Below, piece by piece: positions 36,361-45,242 of a stretch of 64,000 bases of DNA. The notes beneath the pieces are model-generated. The model ran no database searches and had not been told where the DNA came from. It saw only the letters and a program-made list of their open reading frames with translations. Both the position numbers and the translations under genes were made by a program. This stretch comes from Mycolicibacterium vulneris (GTDB lineage Bacteria > Actinomycetota > Actinomycetes > Mycobacteriales > Mycobacteriaceae), in NCBI RefSeq assembly GCF_002104765.1, contig NZ_NCXM01000006.1, positions 1 to 64,000 on the forward strand. Direction: 5' to 3'. The stretch's first letter is position 1; each line of letters opens with the position of its first letter.

Positions 36361-37503
36361 TTAGTACCCCATCGCCCGTCCCATGAGGTCCTTCATGATC
36401 TCAGTGGTGCCCGCATACAGCCGCTGCACCCGCGAGTCCCGCCAGAGTCTGGCTACTTCGTACTCGTTGATATAGCCGTAGCCGCCGTGCAGCTGCAGGC
36501 AGCGGTCGATGATCTCCCACTGGACTTCCGAGGTCCACCACTTCAGCCCGGCGGCGTCCTGATCGCTGAGGGTGCCGTCGTTGACCGAGAGCACGCATTG
36601 GTCGAGGTAGGTCTGAGCGGCGTCGAGCTTGGTCTGCATTTCGGCCAGGAAGTGCCTATTGACCTGAAACTTGCCGATGGGCTGCCCAAACGCGGTGCGC
36701 TCCAGCGCGTAGGCCTTGGTCAGGTCGAGCGCACGGCGGGCGGCCGGCAGCGCGTAGCAGGCTACGCCGACCCGCTCGCTGGGCAGGTTGGAGACCAGAT
36801 GGTAGAAGCCGCGGTTGAGCTCTCCCACCAGGTTCTCCTTGGGCACCTTGACATCCTCGAAGAACAATTCCGCGGTGTCGGCGGAGTATTGGCCGATTTT
36901 GTCGAGCTTGCGGCCACGGGTGAAACCCTCCATCCCGTCCTCGATCATCAGCAGGCTGATGCCCTTGTGCCGCGCCGACGGATCGGTCTTCACGGCCGTC
37001 AGCACCAGCTTGGACAGCAGGCCGTTGCTGATAAAGGTCTTCTGGCCGTTGACCACCCAGTGGTCGCCCTCGTCGCGCGCGGTGGTCTTGATGCCGGCCA
37101 GGTCGGACCCCGCCGCGGGTTCGGACATCGCGATGGACCCGATGTACTCGCCGGAGACAAACTTGGGCAGCCAGCGTTCCTTCTGCTCCTCGGTGGTCAG
37201 ATCGTTCAGGTACGGCACCAGGATGTCGTTCTGCACGCCGAGGCCGATGCCGACCGAACCGGTAAGGAACATCTCCTCGGAGACGATCTGATTGAACCGG
37301 AAGTCCTTGACGCCGAGCCCGCCGTACTTTTCGTCGAACTCCCAGCCGATCAATCCGTGTTCGCCTGCGGCCAGCCAGGCCTCACGGCTCACCTTGCCGT
37401 CGCGTTCCCACTTCTCGACGTTGGGCACGCATTCGCGCTCGAAGAAGCTCCTGGCGGTGGCCCGGAACTCGTCGTGGATCTCCTCGAAAATGTTGCGGCG
37501 CAT
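36361..37503 (-). CDS. Acyl-CoA dehydrogenase, single-chain long-chain type
   Basis: 380 residues. Full ACAD: EFDEKYGGLGVKDFRFN, IAMSEPAAGSDLAGIKTTA, VVNGQKTFISNG, YALERTAFGQPIGKFQVNRH, LQLHGGYGYINEYEVARLWRDSRVQRLYAGTTEIMKDLMGRAMG. The GT loop has Ala where medium-chain types have the catalytic Glu, while SNLPSER near residue 248 supplies a Glu where LCAD/IVD-like enzymes have theirs. Last gene of the three-ACAD unit transcribed from 39735. Confidence 0.9.
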   Translation of the reverse strand: MRRNIFEEIHDEFRATARSFFERECVPNVEKWERDGKVSREAWLAAGEHGLIGWEFDEKYGGLGVKDFRFNQIVSEEMFLTGSVGIGLGVQNDILVPYLNDLTTEEQKERWLPKFVSGEYIGSIAMSEPAAGSDLAGIKTTARDEGDHWVVNGQKTFISNGLLSKLVLTAVKTDPSARHKGISLLMIEDGMEGFTRGRKLDKIGQYSADTAELFFEDVKVPKENLVGELNRGFYHLVSNLPSERVGVACYALPAARRALDLTKAYALERTAFGQPIGKFQVNRHFLAEMQTKLDAAQTYLDQCVLSVNDGTLSDQDAAGLKWWTSEVQWEIIDRCLQLHGGYGYINEYEVARLWRDSRVQRLYAGTTEIMKDLMGRAMGY

Positions 37504-37513
37504 GTACTTCCCT

Positions 37514-38533
37514 CTACTCGGCTGTCTCGTCGGCCCACGTGACGACGGCGGGCAGCGCGCGGCCGGTGGCCCAGCCCTCGTCGGAGTCCTCGAAGAGCCG
37601 CTCCGCGAGCAGCCCTTCGAGCTGGTCGTGTGACCCGCAGAGCGCGTCGATCTGGAATCCTCGAGTGACGTAGCGGTGCAGATCGTGCTCGGCGGTCAGT
37701 CCGATCGCACCGCACACCTGCAGTGCCACGTCGCTGACGGCGCGGTGTGCCCGGCCCGCGGCGGCCTTGGCGGCCAGCGCCAACAGTTCGCCGCCGTCTC
37801 GCCATGACTCGCCCAGCAGCGCCCGCGCGCCTGCCAGCACCGCCGAGGCATCGGCCAGTGCATGCCGCGGCGATTGGAATGACCCGATCGGTGCGCCGAA
37901 CTGGACGCGCACGCTGACGTGGTCGACGGCGATGCGCAGCGCCCGCTCGGCCAGTTCCACCAGTTCGGTGGCCAGCGCCCGACGGGCTGCGGTGACGGCG
38001 TTCTTCCATTCGGTGGAGGCCTCGACCAGCGGGGTGTCGATTGATCCGCTCACTCGGGTCCAATGCGTCGACACGTCAAAGGTGTCCAGCCGCTGGCCGT
38101 TGAGCCGCGATGCGTCCACAACGGCCACCGAAACGGTGTTCCTCGGTCCGACTACCGGGACCACGATCCGGCCCTCCGGCGGTCCCAGCATGATGCCCGA
38201 GACCCGCTCAGCATCGGAACCCGCCACACTTCCGGTGGCGAGGTCGGGCAGCAGCACGTGAGCTGCGGAACCGTCGAGCACTCCGGCCAGTTCGGCCAAC
38301 ATGATGCGGTCCAAGCAGTCCGTCAGGGCCAGCGATCTGCCTTGCGCGCGGAACAACAGCTCACCCGCCTGGACGGGGTACTCGGCCTCGATCTCCGACC
38401 AGCCCAACTCGGCCAGCCGCCCACCGATTGCCAGGTGCTCACCGGCGTTCTTACCCGCCAGTTCCTCGAAGAGGCGAAACACCGCCTCTTCGACCATCTG
38501 CCATGACTCGTCGGGCACCGGCGCCTTCCTCAT
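37514..38533 (-). CDS. Acyl-CoA dehydrogenase, partner subunit (pair 2)
   Basis: 339 residues with start at ATG 38533 (ATGA overlap with the upstream large subunit). It lacks the acyl-binding motifs in the N-terminal half but keeps the C-terminal ACAD helices (VSVRVQFGAPIGSFQSPRHALADASA and VALQVCGAIGLTAEHDL). As in pair 1 it is inferred to be the non-catalytic partner of an alpha2beta2 enzyme. Located between two other ACADs, all in one operon. Confidence 0.85.
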   Translation of the reverse strand: MRKAPVPDESWQMVEEAVFRLFEELAGKNAGEHLAIGGRLAELGWSEIEAEYPVQAGELLFRAQGRSLALTDCLDRIMLAELAGVLDGSAAHVLLPDLATGSVAGSDAERVSGIMLGPPEGRIVVPVVGPRNTVSVAVVDASRLNGQRLDTFDVSTHWTRVSGSIDTPLVEASTEWKNAVTAARRALATELVELAERALRIAVDHVSVRVQFGAPIGSFQSPRHALADASAVLAGARALLGESWRDGGELLALAAKAAAGRAHRAVSDVALQVCGAIGLTAEHDLHRYVTRGFQIDALCGSHDQLEGLLAERLFEDSDEGWATGRALPAVVTWADETAE

Positions 38534-39735
38534 CGTTTCTCCTTGGGCAGCCCGAGCAGGTGGTCGGCGATGATGCCGCGCTGCACTTCGGCGGTGCCAC
38601 CCATCACCGTGGCGGCCCGCGAGTACCACCACTCGGCCCGCGCGGTGTCCAGTTCCGCGCCGCCACGGCCTGTGCCGGCGATCAGGTGCTCTCGCTCGAT
38701 TTCCAGGATGAGGTCGTTGACCTCCTTCTCGGCGCGGCCGAACAGCAGCTTGTCGATGCTGCTATCGGCACCGACCGCCTCGCCCGCGGCCAATCGGCGC
38801 ACGGTGGTGGCAGTGCGTGCCTGGGCGGCCGCCACGTCGACATACACCCTGGCGAAGCGCCGGCGTTGCGCGTCGGTAGCGCCGGCGGTCACCATGTGCT
38901 CACGCAATCGACCCAATTCGGTGAGCACCTTGTTGAGCACCGCGTAGCCGTACATGCCGCGTTCGTACTGCATCAGATGCATCGCCACGGCCCAGCCGCC
39001 GCCGACGTCGCCGACGACCCGCTCACCGTCGACCCGGACGTCGTCGAAGAACACTTCGGCGAGTTCGCGGCGTCCGCTGGCCAGCGCGATCGGACGAATG
39101 GTGACGCCCGGTGCGTCGGCGTCGACCATGATCATCGTCAGCCCGCGGTGTCGGCTCTCGGGGGTTCCGGTCCGGACCAACGCCAACAGGCGCGTGGCGG
39201 TGGGCCCTTGGCTGGTCCAGATCTTCTGACCGTTGACGACGAACCCCCCGGCCCCGTCGTCGACCGCGCGGGTGCGCAGGCTGGCCAGGTCGCTGCCCGA
39301 CTCGGGTTCTGAGAAACTTTGGCCCCACCACTCGACGCCGCTGAGGTAACCCGGCAGATACGCCGCGGCCAGACCGGGAGCGAACTTCAACAGAGCGGGG
39401 CCGAGGGTCTCCAGCGTCCAGTGTTGGGCCGGAATGGGCAGCATCGCGCGGCCGAGTTCCTCGTAGTACACCGCACGGTGAATCTCGTTGCCGCCCAACC
39501 CACCCGCGGCCTCCGGCCAGCCGTACCGGTTCCAGCCGTCGGCGTTCAGAGTGGCCATCACCGTGGCGTCGTGCGCAAGTCCGTCCTCGGCGCTGGTGAA
39601 CGCGGCCGCGCGCCACTCGTCGGCTGTCTTCAAATTACGCAGGTAACGTCGGAAGTCCTCGCGGTACGCCGCGATGCTGGACAGGTATTCGGGGTGGCGA
39701 CCGCTATGCAGGGCGCTATCGACAGGGGCGGACAA
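38530..39735 (-). CDS. Acyl-CoA dehydrogenase, large/FAD subunit (pair 2)
   Basis: 401 residues from TTG 39735, chosen because GGAAGG precedes it by six bases and the longer frame would run into the divergent aldehyde dehydrogenase gene. YGWPEAAGGLGG, SFSEPESGSDLASLRTRA, KIWTSQGPTATRLLALVRTGT, LMQYERGMYG and VMGGTAEVQRGIIADHLLGLPKE follow the order of two-subunit ACADs. Box M6 lies in the shared promoter with the ALDH gene. Confidence 0.85.
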   Translation of the reverse strand: MSAPVDSALHSGRHPEYLSSIAAYREDFRRYLRNLKTADEWRAAAFTSAEDGLAHDATVMATLNADGWNRYGWPEAAGGLGGNEIHRAVYYEELGRAMLPIPAQHWTLETLGPALLKFAPGLAAAYLPGYLSGVEWWGQSFSEPESGSDLASLRTRAVDDGAGGFVVNGQKIWTSQGPTATRLLALVRTGTPESRHRGLTMIMVDADAPGVTIRPIALASGRRELAEVFFDDVRVDGERVVGDVGGGWAVAMHLMQYERGMYGYAVLNKVLTELGRLREHMVTAGATDAQRRRFARVYVDVAAAQARTATTVRRLAAGEAVGADSSIDKLLFGRAEKEVNDLILEIEREHLIAGTGRGGAELDTARAEWWYSRAATVMGGTAEVQRGIIADHLLGLPKEKR

Positions 39736-39784
39736 CTGCTGCCCTTCCGTTGGTTCTCGCGTCTCGCCAGCCGGAGCTGAATCC

Positions 39785-39798
39785 GCTAAACAGTTATC
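39785..39798 (-). promoter_or_regulatory. Island box M6
   Basis: Reverse strand GATAACTGTTTAGC, one mismatch to the reference box; the flank (TATA before it) is also shared with M1, giving 17 of 18 identical. It lies 50 bp from the ACAD start and 53 bp from the ALDH start. Confidence 0.6.
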
Positions 39799-39850
39799 TA
39801 TAACAAGGTACACTAGCCCCACGCCGACAACTCTGCGAGAGGGAGCGCCA

Positions 39851-41344
39851 ATGACGGCTTCACCGGTCGCCGCTACAACTGTCCAGTTCAATCCCGAGGC
39901 CAGGCTTTTTATCGACGGCCGGTTGCGGGATTCGTCGACCGGTAAGACCGTCGACAACATCAATCCGGCTAACGAAGAAGTGCTCGGCCTCGCCACCGAC
40001 GCCAGCGCCGAAGACATGGAGGAGGCCATCGCCGCTGCCCGGCGTGCCTTCGACTCCACCGACTGGTCCACCAACCACGAGTTCCGTCAACGCTGCCTGA
40101 TGCAGTTGCACGACGCGCTGCAGGAGGAAGCCGAAGACATCCGCGCCGAGCTGATCGCCGAGGTCGGTGCGACGGTGGGGATGACCCACATCGCACAGAT
40201 GGGATGGCCGCTGGCCGACGCCATCCGGTGGCCGGCCCAGCTGATCTCGACCTTCCAATGGGAGCGGATGCTCGATCAGGACGCGAAGATGGGCGTGCCG
40301 TACAACCGCGTCGTGGTCAAGGAGCCGATGGGTGTCGTCGGCGCGATCACGCCGTGGAATTTCCCGTTCGAGATCATCAGCAACAAGGTGGGCCAGATCC
40401 TGGCCACCGGCAACACGATGGTGCTCAAGCCGGCCATGGAGACGCCGTGGAGCGCCCTGCGGTGGGGCCGGATCATCGCCGAGAAGACTGACATCCCGGC
40501 CGGTGTCGTCAACATCGTCCCGGCGTCGGACAACGACATCGCCCAGGTGCTCGCCACCGACCCGCGGATTGACATGGTCTCCTTCACCGGATCAACAGCT
40601 GTCGGCAAAGTCATCCAGCGGCTCTCGGCCGACACCATGAAGCGCAACATGCTCGAGCTCGGCGGCAAGTCGGTGTACCTGGTGCTCGATGATGCCGACA
40701 TGGACACGGCGCTGCCCGGCTGTATCGGCGCACTGATGCATTCCGGGCAGGGGTGTGCGCTGGCCACCCGGATGCTCGTCCCGCGTTCCCATTACGACCA
40801 GGCCGTCGAGGTCGCCTCCGCGACATTTGGCTCCCTGGCCGTCGGCGACCCTGCGGACCCGAATACCTTCTGCGGGCCGCTGGTCTCGGCCAAGCAACAG
40901 GCCCGGGTGCTGAACTACATCGAGATAGCCAAGCGTGACGGAGGCCGCGTCACCACGGGCGGCGGAGTTCCCGACGGCCTGGACCGCGGATACTTCGTGG
41001 CACCGACCGTCGTTGCCGACGTCGCACCGGACCACACGATCTTCCAGGAGGAAGTGTTCGGGCCGGTGCTGTCCATCACGCCGTACGACGGAGGTGACGA
41101 CGGCGCCGTCGAGTTGGCCAACAACTCCACCTACGGCCTGGCCGGCGGCATCATGGGCTCCGACGAGCGCGCCATGGCCGTCGCCCGCCGCATCCGCACC
41201 GGCTCACTGATGATCAACAGTGGCATGTACTACGGCGCCGACGCCCCCTTCGGTGGCTACAAGATGAGCGGTATCGGCAGGCAGAACGGCATCGAGGGCT
41301 TCGAGCAGCATCTACAGACCAAGACGATCGGATACCCCCTGTGA
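39851..41344 (+). CDS. NAD-dependent aldehyde dehydrogenase
   Basis: 497 residues with start at ATG 39851 (GAGGGAG upstream). PWNFPFEIISNKVG, FTGSTAVGK, LELGGKS with Glu269, and HSGQGCALATRM with Cys302 as nucleophile, plus EEVFGPVLSI. It would oxidise an aldehyde, perhaps made by P450 and SDR, to the acid that becomes the substrate of CoA-transferase or FadD. First gene of the ALDH-CoA-transferase-VOC-SDR unit. Confidence 0.92.
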   Translation: MTASPVAATTVQFNPEARLFIDGRLRDSSTGKTVDNINPANEEVLGLATDASAEDMEEAIAAARRAFDSTDWSTNHEFRQRCLMQLHDALQEEAEDIRAELIAEVGATVGMTHIAQMGWPLADAIRWPAQLISTFQWERMLDQDAKMGVPYNRVVVKEPMGVVGAITPWNFPFEIISNKVGQILATGNTMVLKPAMETPWSALRWGRIIAEKTDIPAGVVNIVPASDNDIAQVLATDPRIDMVSFTGSTAVGKVIQRLSADTMKRNMLELGGKSVYLVLDDADMDTALPGCIGALMHSGQGCALATRMLVPRSHYDQAVEVASATFGSLAVGDPADPNTFCGPLVSAKQQARVLNYIEIAKRDGGRVTTGGGVPDGLDRGYFVAPTVVADVAPDHTIFQEEVFGPVLSITPYDGGDDGAVELANNSTYGLAGGIMGSDERAMAVARRIRTGSLMINSGMYYGADAPFGGYKMSGIGRQNGIEGFEQHLQTKTIGYPL

Positions 41345-42552
41345 GCGACATCCTCAGCGGAATACGCGTCGTTGAGCTGGCGGCGTGGACATTCGTTCCG
41401 GCCGCGGGCGCCGTGCTCGCCGATTGGGGTGCCGACGTCATCAAAATCGAGCACCCCGAGACCGGTGACCCGCAGCGTGGCCTGATCAGCTCCGGGATCG
41501 TCACCGGCGCAGGGGGAGTGAATCACTTCATCGAGCAACCGAACCGCGGCAAGCGCAGCATTGGGCTGGACACCTCGACCCCGGACGGGCTCGAGCTGCT
41601 GATGAAGCTGCTCGAAACCGCCGACGTCTTTGTCACGAATCTGCTGCCGGATTCGCGCCAGCGGATGGGGATTGACGTCGAGCAGGTGCGGGCGCGCAAC
41701 CCCAAGATCATCTATGCCCGCGGCCACGGCTACGGCACCCGTGGCGACCTCGCCTCGCAGGGCGGCTTCGACCTGGCCGCCTACTGGGCGCGCGGCGGCA
41801 TCGGCGATGCCTATTCGGCCGGCGACGGCACCTACCCGCCGATTCAGCGACCGGCATTCGGCGACTCCTATGGTGGGCTGGCGATCGCGGGCGGAATCGC
41901 CGCGGCCCTGGTGAAGCGCGAGCGCACCGGCGAACCGTCGGTGGTCGACGTGTCGCTGCTCAACGCCGCGATCTGGCAGTTGGGTCCGGACATCGTCGGA
42001 TCAGGCGTCACCGGTCAGGACATCCCGAAGTTCAACCTCGACGAGATGCCCAACCCGGTGGCCAGCATCTACAAGACCCGCGACAACCGGTTCATCGCCT
42101 TCGTGCTGCTGCAGGCCGACCGATTCTGGGCGGACTTCTGCACCCGGCTGGGCCGCACCGATCTGATCGAGGACGAACGGTTCGCCAATGCGGTCGTGCG
42201 GTTCGGCAACCGTCAGGAGTGTATCGGCGAGTTGCGCAGCGCGTTCGAGTCCCAAGATCTCTCGCACTGGGAGAAGGCATTTGCTGGTTTCGACGGGGTG
42301 TGGGACGTCATGCACACCGCGCATGAGGTGCACAGTGACCCGCAGGTGATCGCGAACGGGTATCTGCCAAGGGTCACCGATGCGAACGACAACGAGTTCG
42401 CGCTGGCTGCCAGCCCCGTGCAGTTCGACGAGGCTCCGCTGGACCTGACGTGTGCGCCGGGCCACGGTGAGCACACCGACGCGCTGTTGGCCGAGTTGGG
42501 CTTCAGCGAAGAAGAGATCATCGAATTCAAAATCAATTCGGTTGTGCTGTAG
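41341..42552 (+). CDS. Class III CoA-transferase, second
   Basis: 403 residues, GTG start overlapping the ALDH stop (GTGA). Same N-terminus as the enzyme at 16453 (FVPAAGAVLADWGADVIKIEHPETGDPQRGL). Catalytic Asp144 in GGFDLAAYWARGG. It presumably transfers CoA to the acid formed by the preceding ALDH. Paralogy with 16453-17682 suggests a duplication within the island. Confidence 0.9.
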   Translation: MSDILSGIRVVELAAWTFVPAAGAVLADWGADVIKIEHPETGDPQRGLISSGIVTGAGGVNHFIEQPNRGKRSIGLDTSTPDGLELLMKLLETADVFVTNLLPDSRQRMGIDVEQVRARNPKIIYARGHGYGTRGDLASQGGFDLAAYWARGGIGDAYSAGDGTYPPIQRPAFGDSYGGLAIAGGIAAALVKRERTGEPSVVDVSLLNAAIWQLGPDIVGSGVTGQDIPKFNLDEMPNPVASIYKTRDNRFIAFVLLQADRFWADFCTRLGRTDLIEDERFANAVVRFGNRQECIGELRSAFESQDLSHWEKAFAGFDGVWDVMHTAHEVHSDPQVIANGYLPRVTDANDNEFALAASPVQFDEAPLDLTCAPGHGEHTDALLAELGFSEEEIIEFKINSVVL

Positions 42553-43511
42553 TGGGTTCCGAGGAACTCGCGCGACGGTTCCTGCACGTCAATCTCAACT
42601 GCGCATCGCTGGACGCCACCGAGGCGCTCTATGTCGGGCAGCTTGGACTGGCGGCGCGAATGCGCACCGATCCCAAAGTTCCGACCGACGGCAGCATCCT
42701 CGGCATCGACGGCGACGAAACGTTTTGCGAGACATCGTTTCTCTACGATTCGCGAGGCGGCCGCGCCGGCTGCGCTTTGGAGGCCATCGAGTTTCACAAC
42801 CCGGCGCTGAAAGCCGATCCGAACAGTGACCCGACTCGTCCCGGCATCCGGTCAACGCTGCTGACAGTGGCCGATCTCGATGCAACCGTCATAGCGTTGC
42901 GTGAGGCCGGCATCACCGTGGGCGGGCCGGTCGACGGCCTGATCTCCGGCTCTAAATCGGTTCTCGCGGTCGACCCCGACGGAGCGGTCATCGAGCTCAC
43001 CGAAGCCCCGAGCGATAAGCCGGGGGCGGTGTTCGCCGGAATCCGCCTCGCCGCCATCGACGCAGTGGCCACCGGAGAGTTTCTTGCCGCGATCGGTTTC
43101 ACTCAGGTGCAGGCGCCGACTCAAGTCGAGGTGGCCGGCGACCAACTCACCCCTGGCGGGTCACCCGATGCCGTCAAATGCGCGGTGTCGCGCTACGCGC
43201 TTCCTGAGGACGCCCATCAGTTCAGCCTCACCATTGTGGAACATCCCGACACGCGTGACGCGGACCCGGTGCCGTGGGGCGGGAACCATCAAGGGCTGTA
43301 CCGCTGCGCGCTGCGGGTGGAAAACACCGAGGCGGCAATGGCGTTGGTCCCGAATTCCGTTGAGACCATGGGTGATCCGGTGTGGTGCCCGTTGCCGGGC
43401 ACCAAGATCGAGGGGCTCTACATCTCGTTCCTGCGCTCGCCCGACGGAGTGGTATTCGAATTCGTCGAGCGGCCGCTGAAGTACTTCAGTCCGGCCGTGG
43501 CAAGGGGTTGA
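42552..43511 (+). CDS. VOC-family protein, two modules
   Basis: 319 residues, GTG start. FLHVNLNCASLDATEALYVGQLGL opens the first glyoxalase/VOC module (about 8-140, ending VLAVDPDGAVIELTEAP) and a second module runs from about 155 to 305 (RLAAIDAVATGEFLAAIGF to SPDGVVFEFVERP). Possible metal ligands include His12 and the Glu residues in IELTE and FEFVE. It might be an epimerase, lyase or dioxygenase-like enzyme; the substrate cannot be inferred. Confidence 0.75.
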   Translation: MGSEELARRFLHVNLNCASLDATEALYVGQLGLAARMRTDPKVPTDGSILGIDGDETFCETSFLYDSRGGRAGCALEAIEFHNPALKADPNSDPTRPGIRSTLLTVADLDATVIALREAGITVGGPVDGLISGSKSVLAVDPDGAVIELTEAPSDKPGAVFAGIRLAAIDAVATGEFLAAIGFTQVQAPTQVEVAGDQLTPGGSPDAVKCAVSRYALPEDAHQFSLTIVEHPDTRDADPVPWGGNHQGLYRCALRVENTEAAMALVPNSVETMGDPVWCPLPGTKIEGLYISFLRSPDGVVFEFVERPLKYFSPAVARG

Positions 43512-43514
43512 GCG

Positions 43515-44303
43515 TTGGACCTGGGAGTGCGCGGCAAGGGTTATGTCGTCGTCGGCGGGACGGCCGGCATGGGACTGGCGGCAGCACGGGCGCTGGCTCG
43601 CGAGGGTGCGTCGGTCGTCGTGGTCGGGCGCGATCCACAGCGGGGCAAGAACGCCGCGGAAGAAGTCGCCGCAGCGGGTGCTGCCTCGGCGCATGACCTG
43701 GTCTTCGACGTGAGTCAGCCCGGCGCCGCGGTGGCCGCGGTCGACGAGGCAGTGCGGCTTCTCGGCAGGCTCGACGGCATCGCGGTCACTATGGGCACCG
43801 CGGGGATGATGCCGATCGACTCCGACGACCATGCCTGGGACACCGCGTTTCACGACGTCTTGCTGGCCACCGTCCGCAGCGTGCAGGCGGCACTGCCGCA
43901 CCTCGCGGTCAACGGAGGCGCGATCGTGACCACCGCCGCGTACTCGGCGCGCTCGCCGCACGAGCCCCGGCTGCCCTACGCCAGCCTCAAGGCGGCCGTT
44001 GCCACCTTCACCCGCGGCATCGCGCGCACCCATGGCAAATCGGGCATCCGGGCGAACAGCGTAGCCCCCGGCGCCGTGGAAACCGATGCGCTGCATGCCA
44101 TCCGGGGATACGTCGCTGAAAGCAAGGGCTATCCCTACGACGAGGCCCTCGAGCGGGCACTGGTGGAGGATTTCGGGTTCGACGCCGCGCTCGGGCGCCC
44201 CGGACAGCCCGATGAGATCGGCGCGTTGATCGCCTTCCTGCTATCGGACATCTGCGCGTTCGTTACCGGCCAGACCATCTACGCCGATGGCGGTGCGCCG
44301 TAA
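43515..44303 (+). CDS. SDR oxidoreductase (FabG-like)
   Basis: 262 residues, TTG start three bases after the VOC stop. VVVGGTAGMGLAAARAL cofactor turn, TTAAYSARSPHEPRLPYASLKAAVATF with intact YxxxK, and VAPGAVETDAL. Conventional dehydrogenase/reductase, last gene of the ALDH unit, convergent with the SDR at 44316. Confidence 0.86.
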   Translation: MDLGVRGKGYVVVGGTAGMGLAAARALAREGASVVVVGRDPQRGKNAAEEVAAAGAASAHDLVFDVSQPGAAVAAVDEAVRLLGRLDGIAVTMGTAGMMPIDSDDHAWDTAFHDVLLATVRSVQAALPHLAVNGGAIVTTAAYSARSPHEPRLPYASLKAAVATFTRGIARTHGKSGIRANSVAPGAVETDALHAIRGYVAESKGYPYDEALERALVEDFGFDAALGRPGQPDEIGALIAFLLSDICAFVTGQTIYADGGAP

Positions 44304-44315
44304 TCTCTTCGGGGC

Positions 44316-45227
44316 TCAGGCCGTCGGCAGCGGTCCGGCCAGTCCGCGGGGCGAAGTCGCGTAGAGCCAGCTGACGGCCTGTCCGATCTCGGAAAAGGTC
44401 AGCGAAGCACCATCTTTAGCGTGGTAAGCGCCGGGCGCTTCGGTGAAGCCCTCGATGCGGGTGAGCTTGTCGCCGTTGATACGCAGGATCTGTCCGGTGA
44501 GCCACGACGACTGTGCCGATTGCAGCCAGGCCACCACAGCGGAGCTGCGGGCGGGATCCAGCGCGGGATCGTCAGCCCGGGCGCCGAAGACATCGGCGGT
44601 CATTCGCGACATCGCCAGTGGCGAGATCGCATTGACCGCAACACCGTAACGCTGTGCCTCCATCGCGGTGACGAGCGTCAGGTTGGCGATCGCGGCCTTG
44701 GCCGCGCCGTAAGCGCTCTGCCCGACATTGCCCCACAAGCCCGCGCCGGACACCGTATTGACGATGTGCGCGTCAATCGGGTTGCCTGCCTTGAACTGAG
44801 CACGCCAGTACTCGCAGGCATGTCGGGTGACGGCGAAGGTGCCTTTCAGATGTACGGCGATGACGGCGTCCCAATCGGCCTCGCGGGAGGCGGCCACCAT
44901 GGAATCCCGCAGGATGCCCGCGTTGTTCACCACTCCGGTCAGGCAACCGAAAGTGTCGATGGCGGTGGAGATCATGTCGGCGACGTCGTCCCACGCCGAT
45001 ACCGAACCCGTGTGCGCGACGGCCTTGCCGCCGGACGCCTCGATCTCGGCGACGACGTCCGCCGCGGGACCTTCCTCGTCACTGCTAGAACCGTCCCGGC
45101 CGACGCCTGGATCGTTGACAACGACGGCCGCGCCCTGCTTGGCCAACTCGAGGCAGTGGCCGCGGCCGATACCCCGTCCACCTCCGGTGACCAGGACGAC
45201 CTTACCGGTCAGCGGACCTTCAGGCAT
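44316..45227 (-). CDS. SDR, multifunctional-enzyme-2-like 3-hydroxyacyl-CoA dehydrogenase
   Basis: 303 residues. [44 protein letters not shown]-type start with the NDxG loop typical of HSD17B4/MFE-2 dehydrogenase domains, [38 protein letters not shown] with intact catalytic residues. It likely oxidises (R)-3-hydroxyacyl-CoA. Last gene of the long unit transcribed from 52674. Confidence 0.86.
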   Translation of the reverse strand: [303 protein letters not shown]

Positions 45228-45242
45228 TGCGCGTTATCTCCT

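Noticed and set aside
36487..37542. 351-codon plus-strand open frame opposite the single ACAD
   Set aside because: Antisense shadow of a well supported ACAD.
39736..40074. Extended N-terminus of the pair-2 ACAD
   Set aside because: Would run antisense through the ALDH start and through box M6; TTG 39735 with good ribosome site is preferred.
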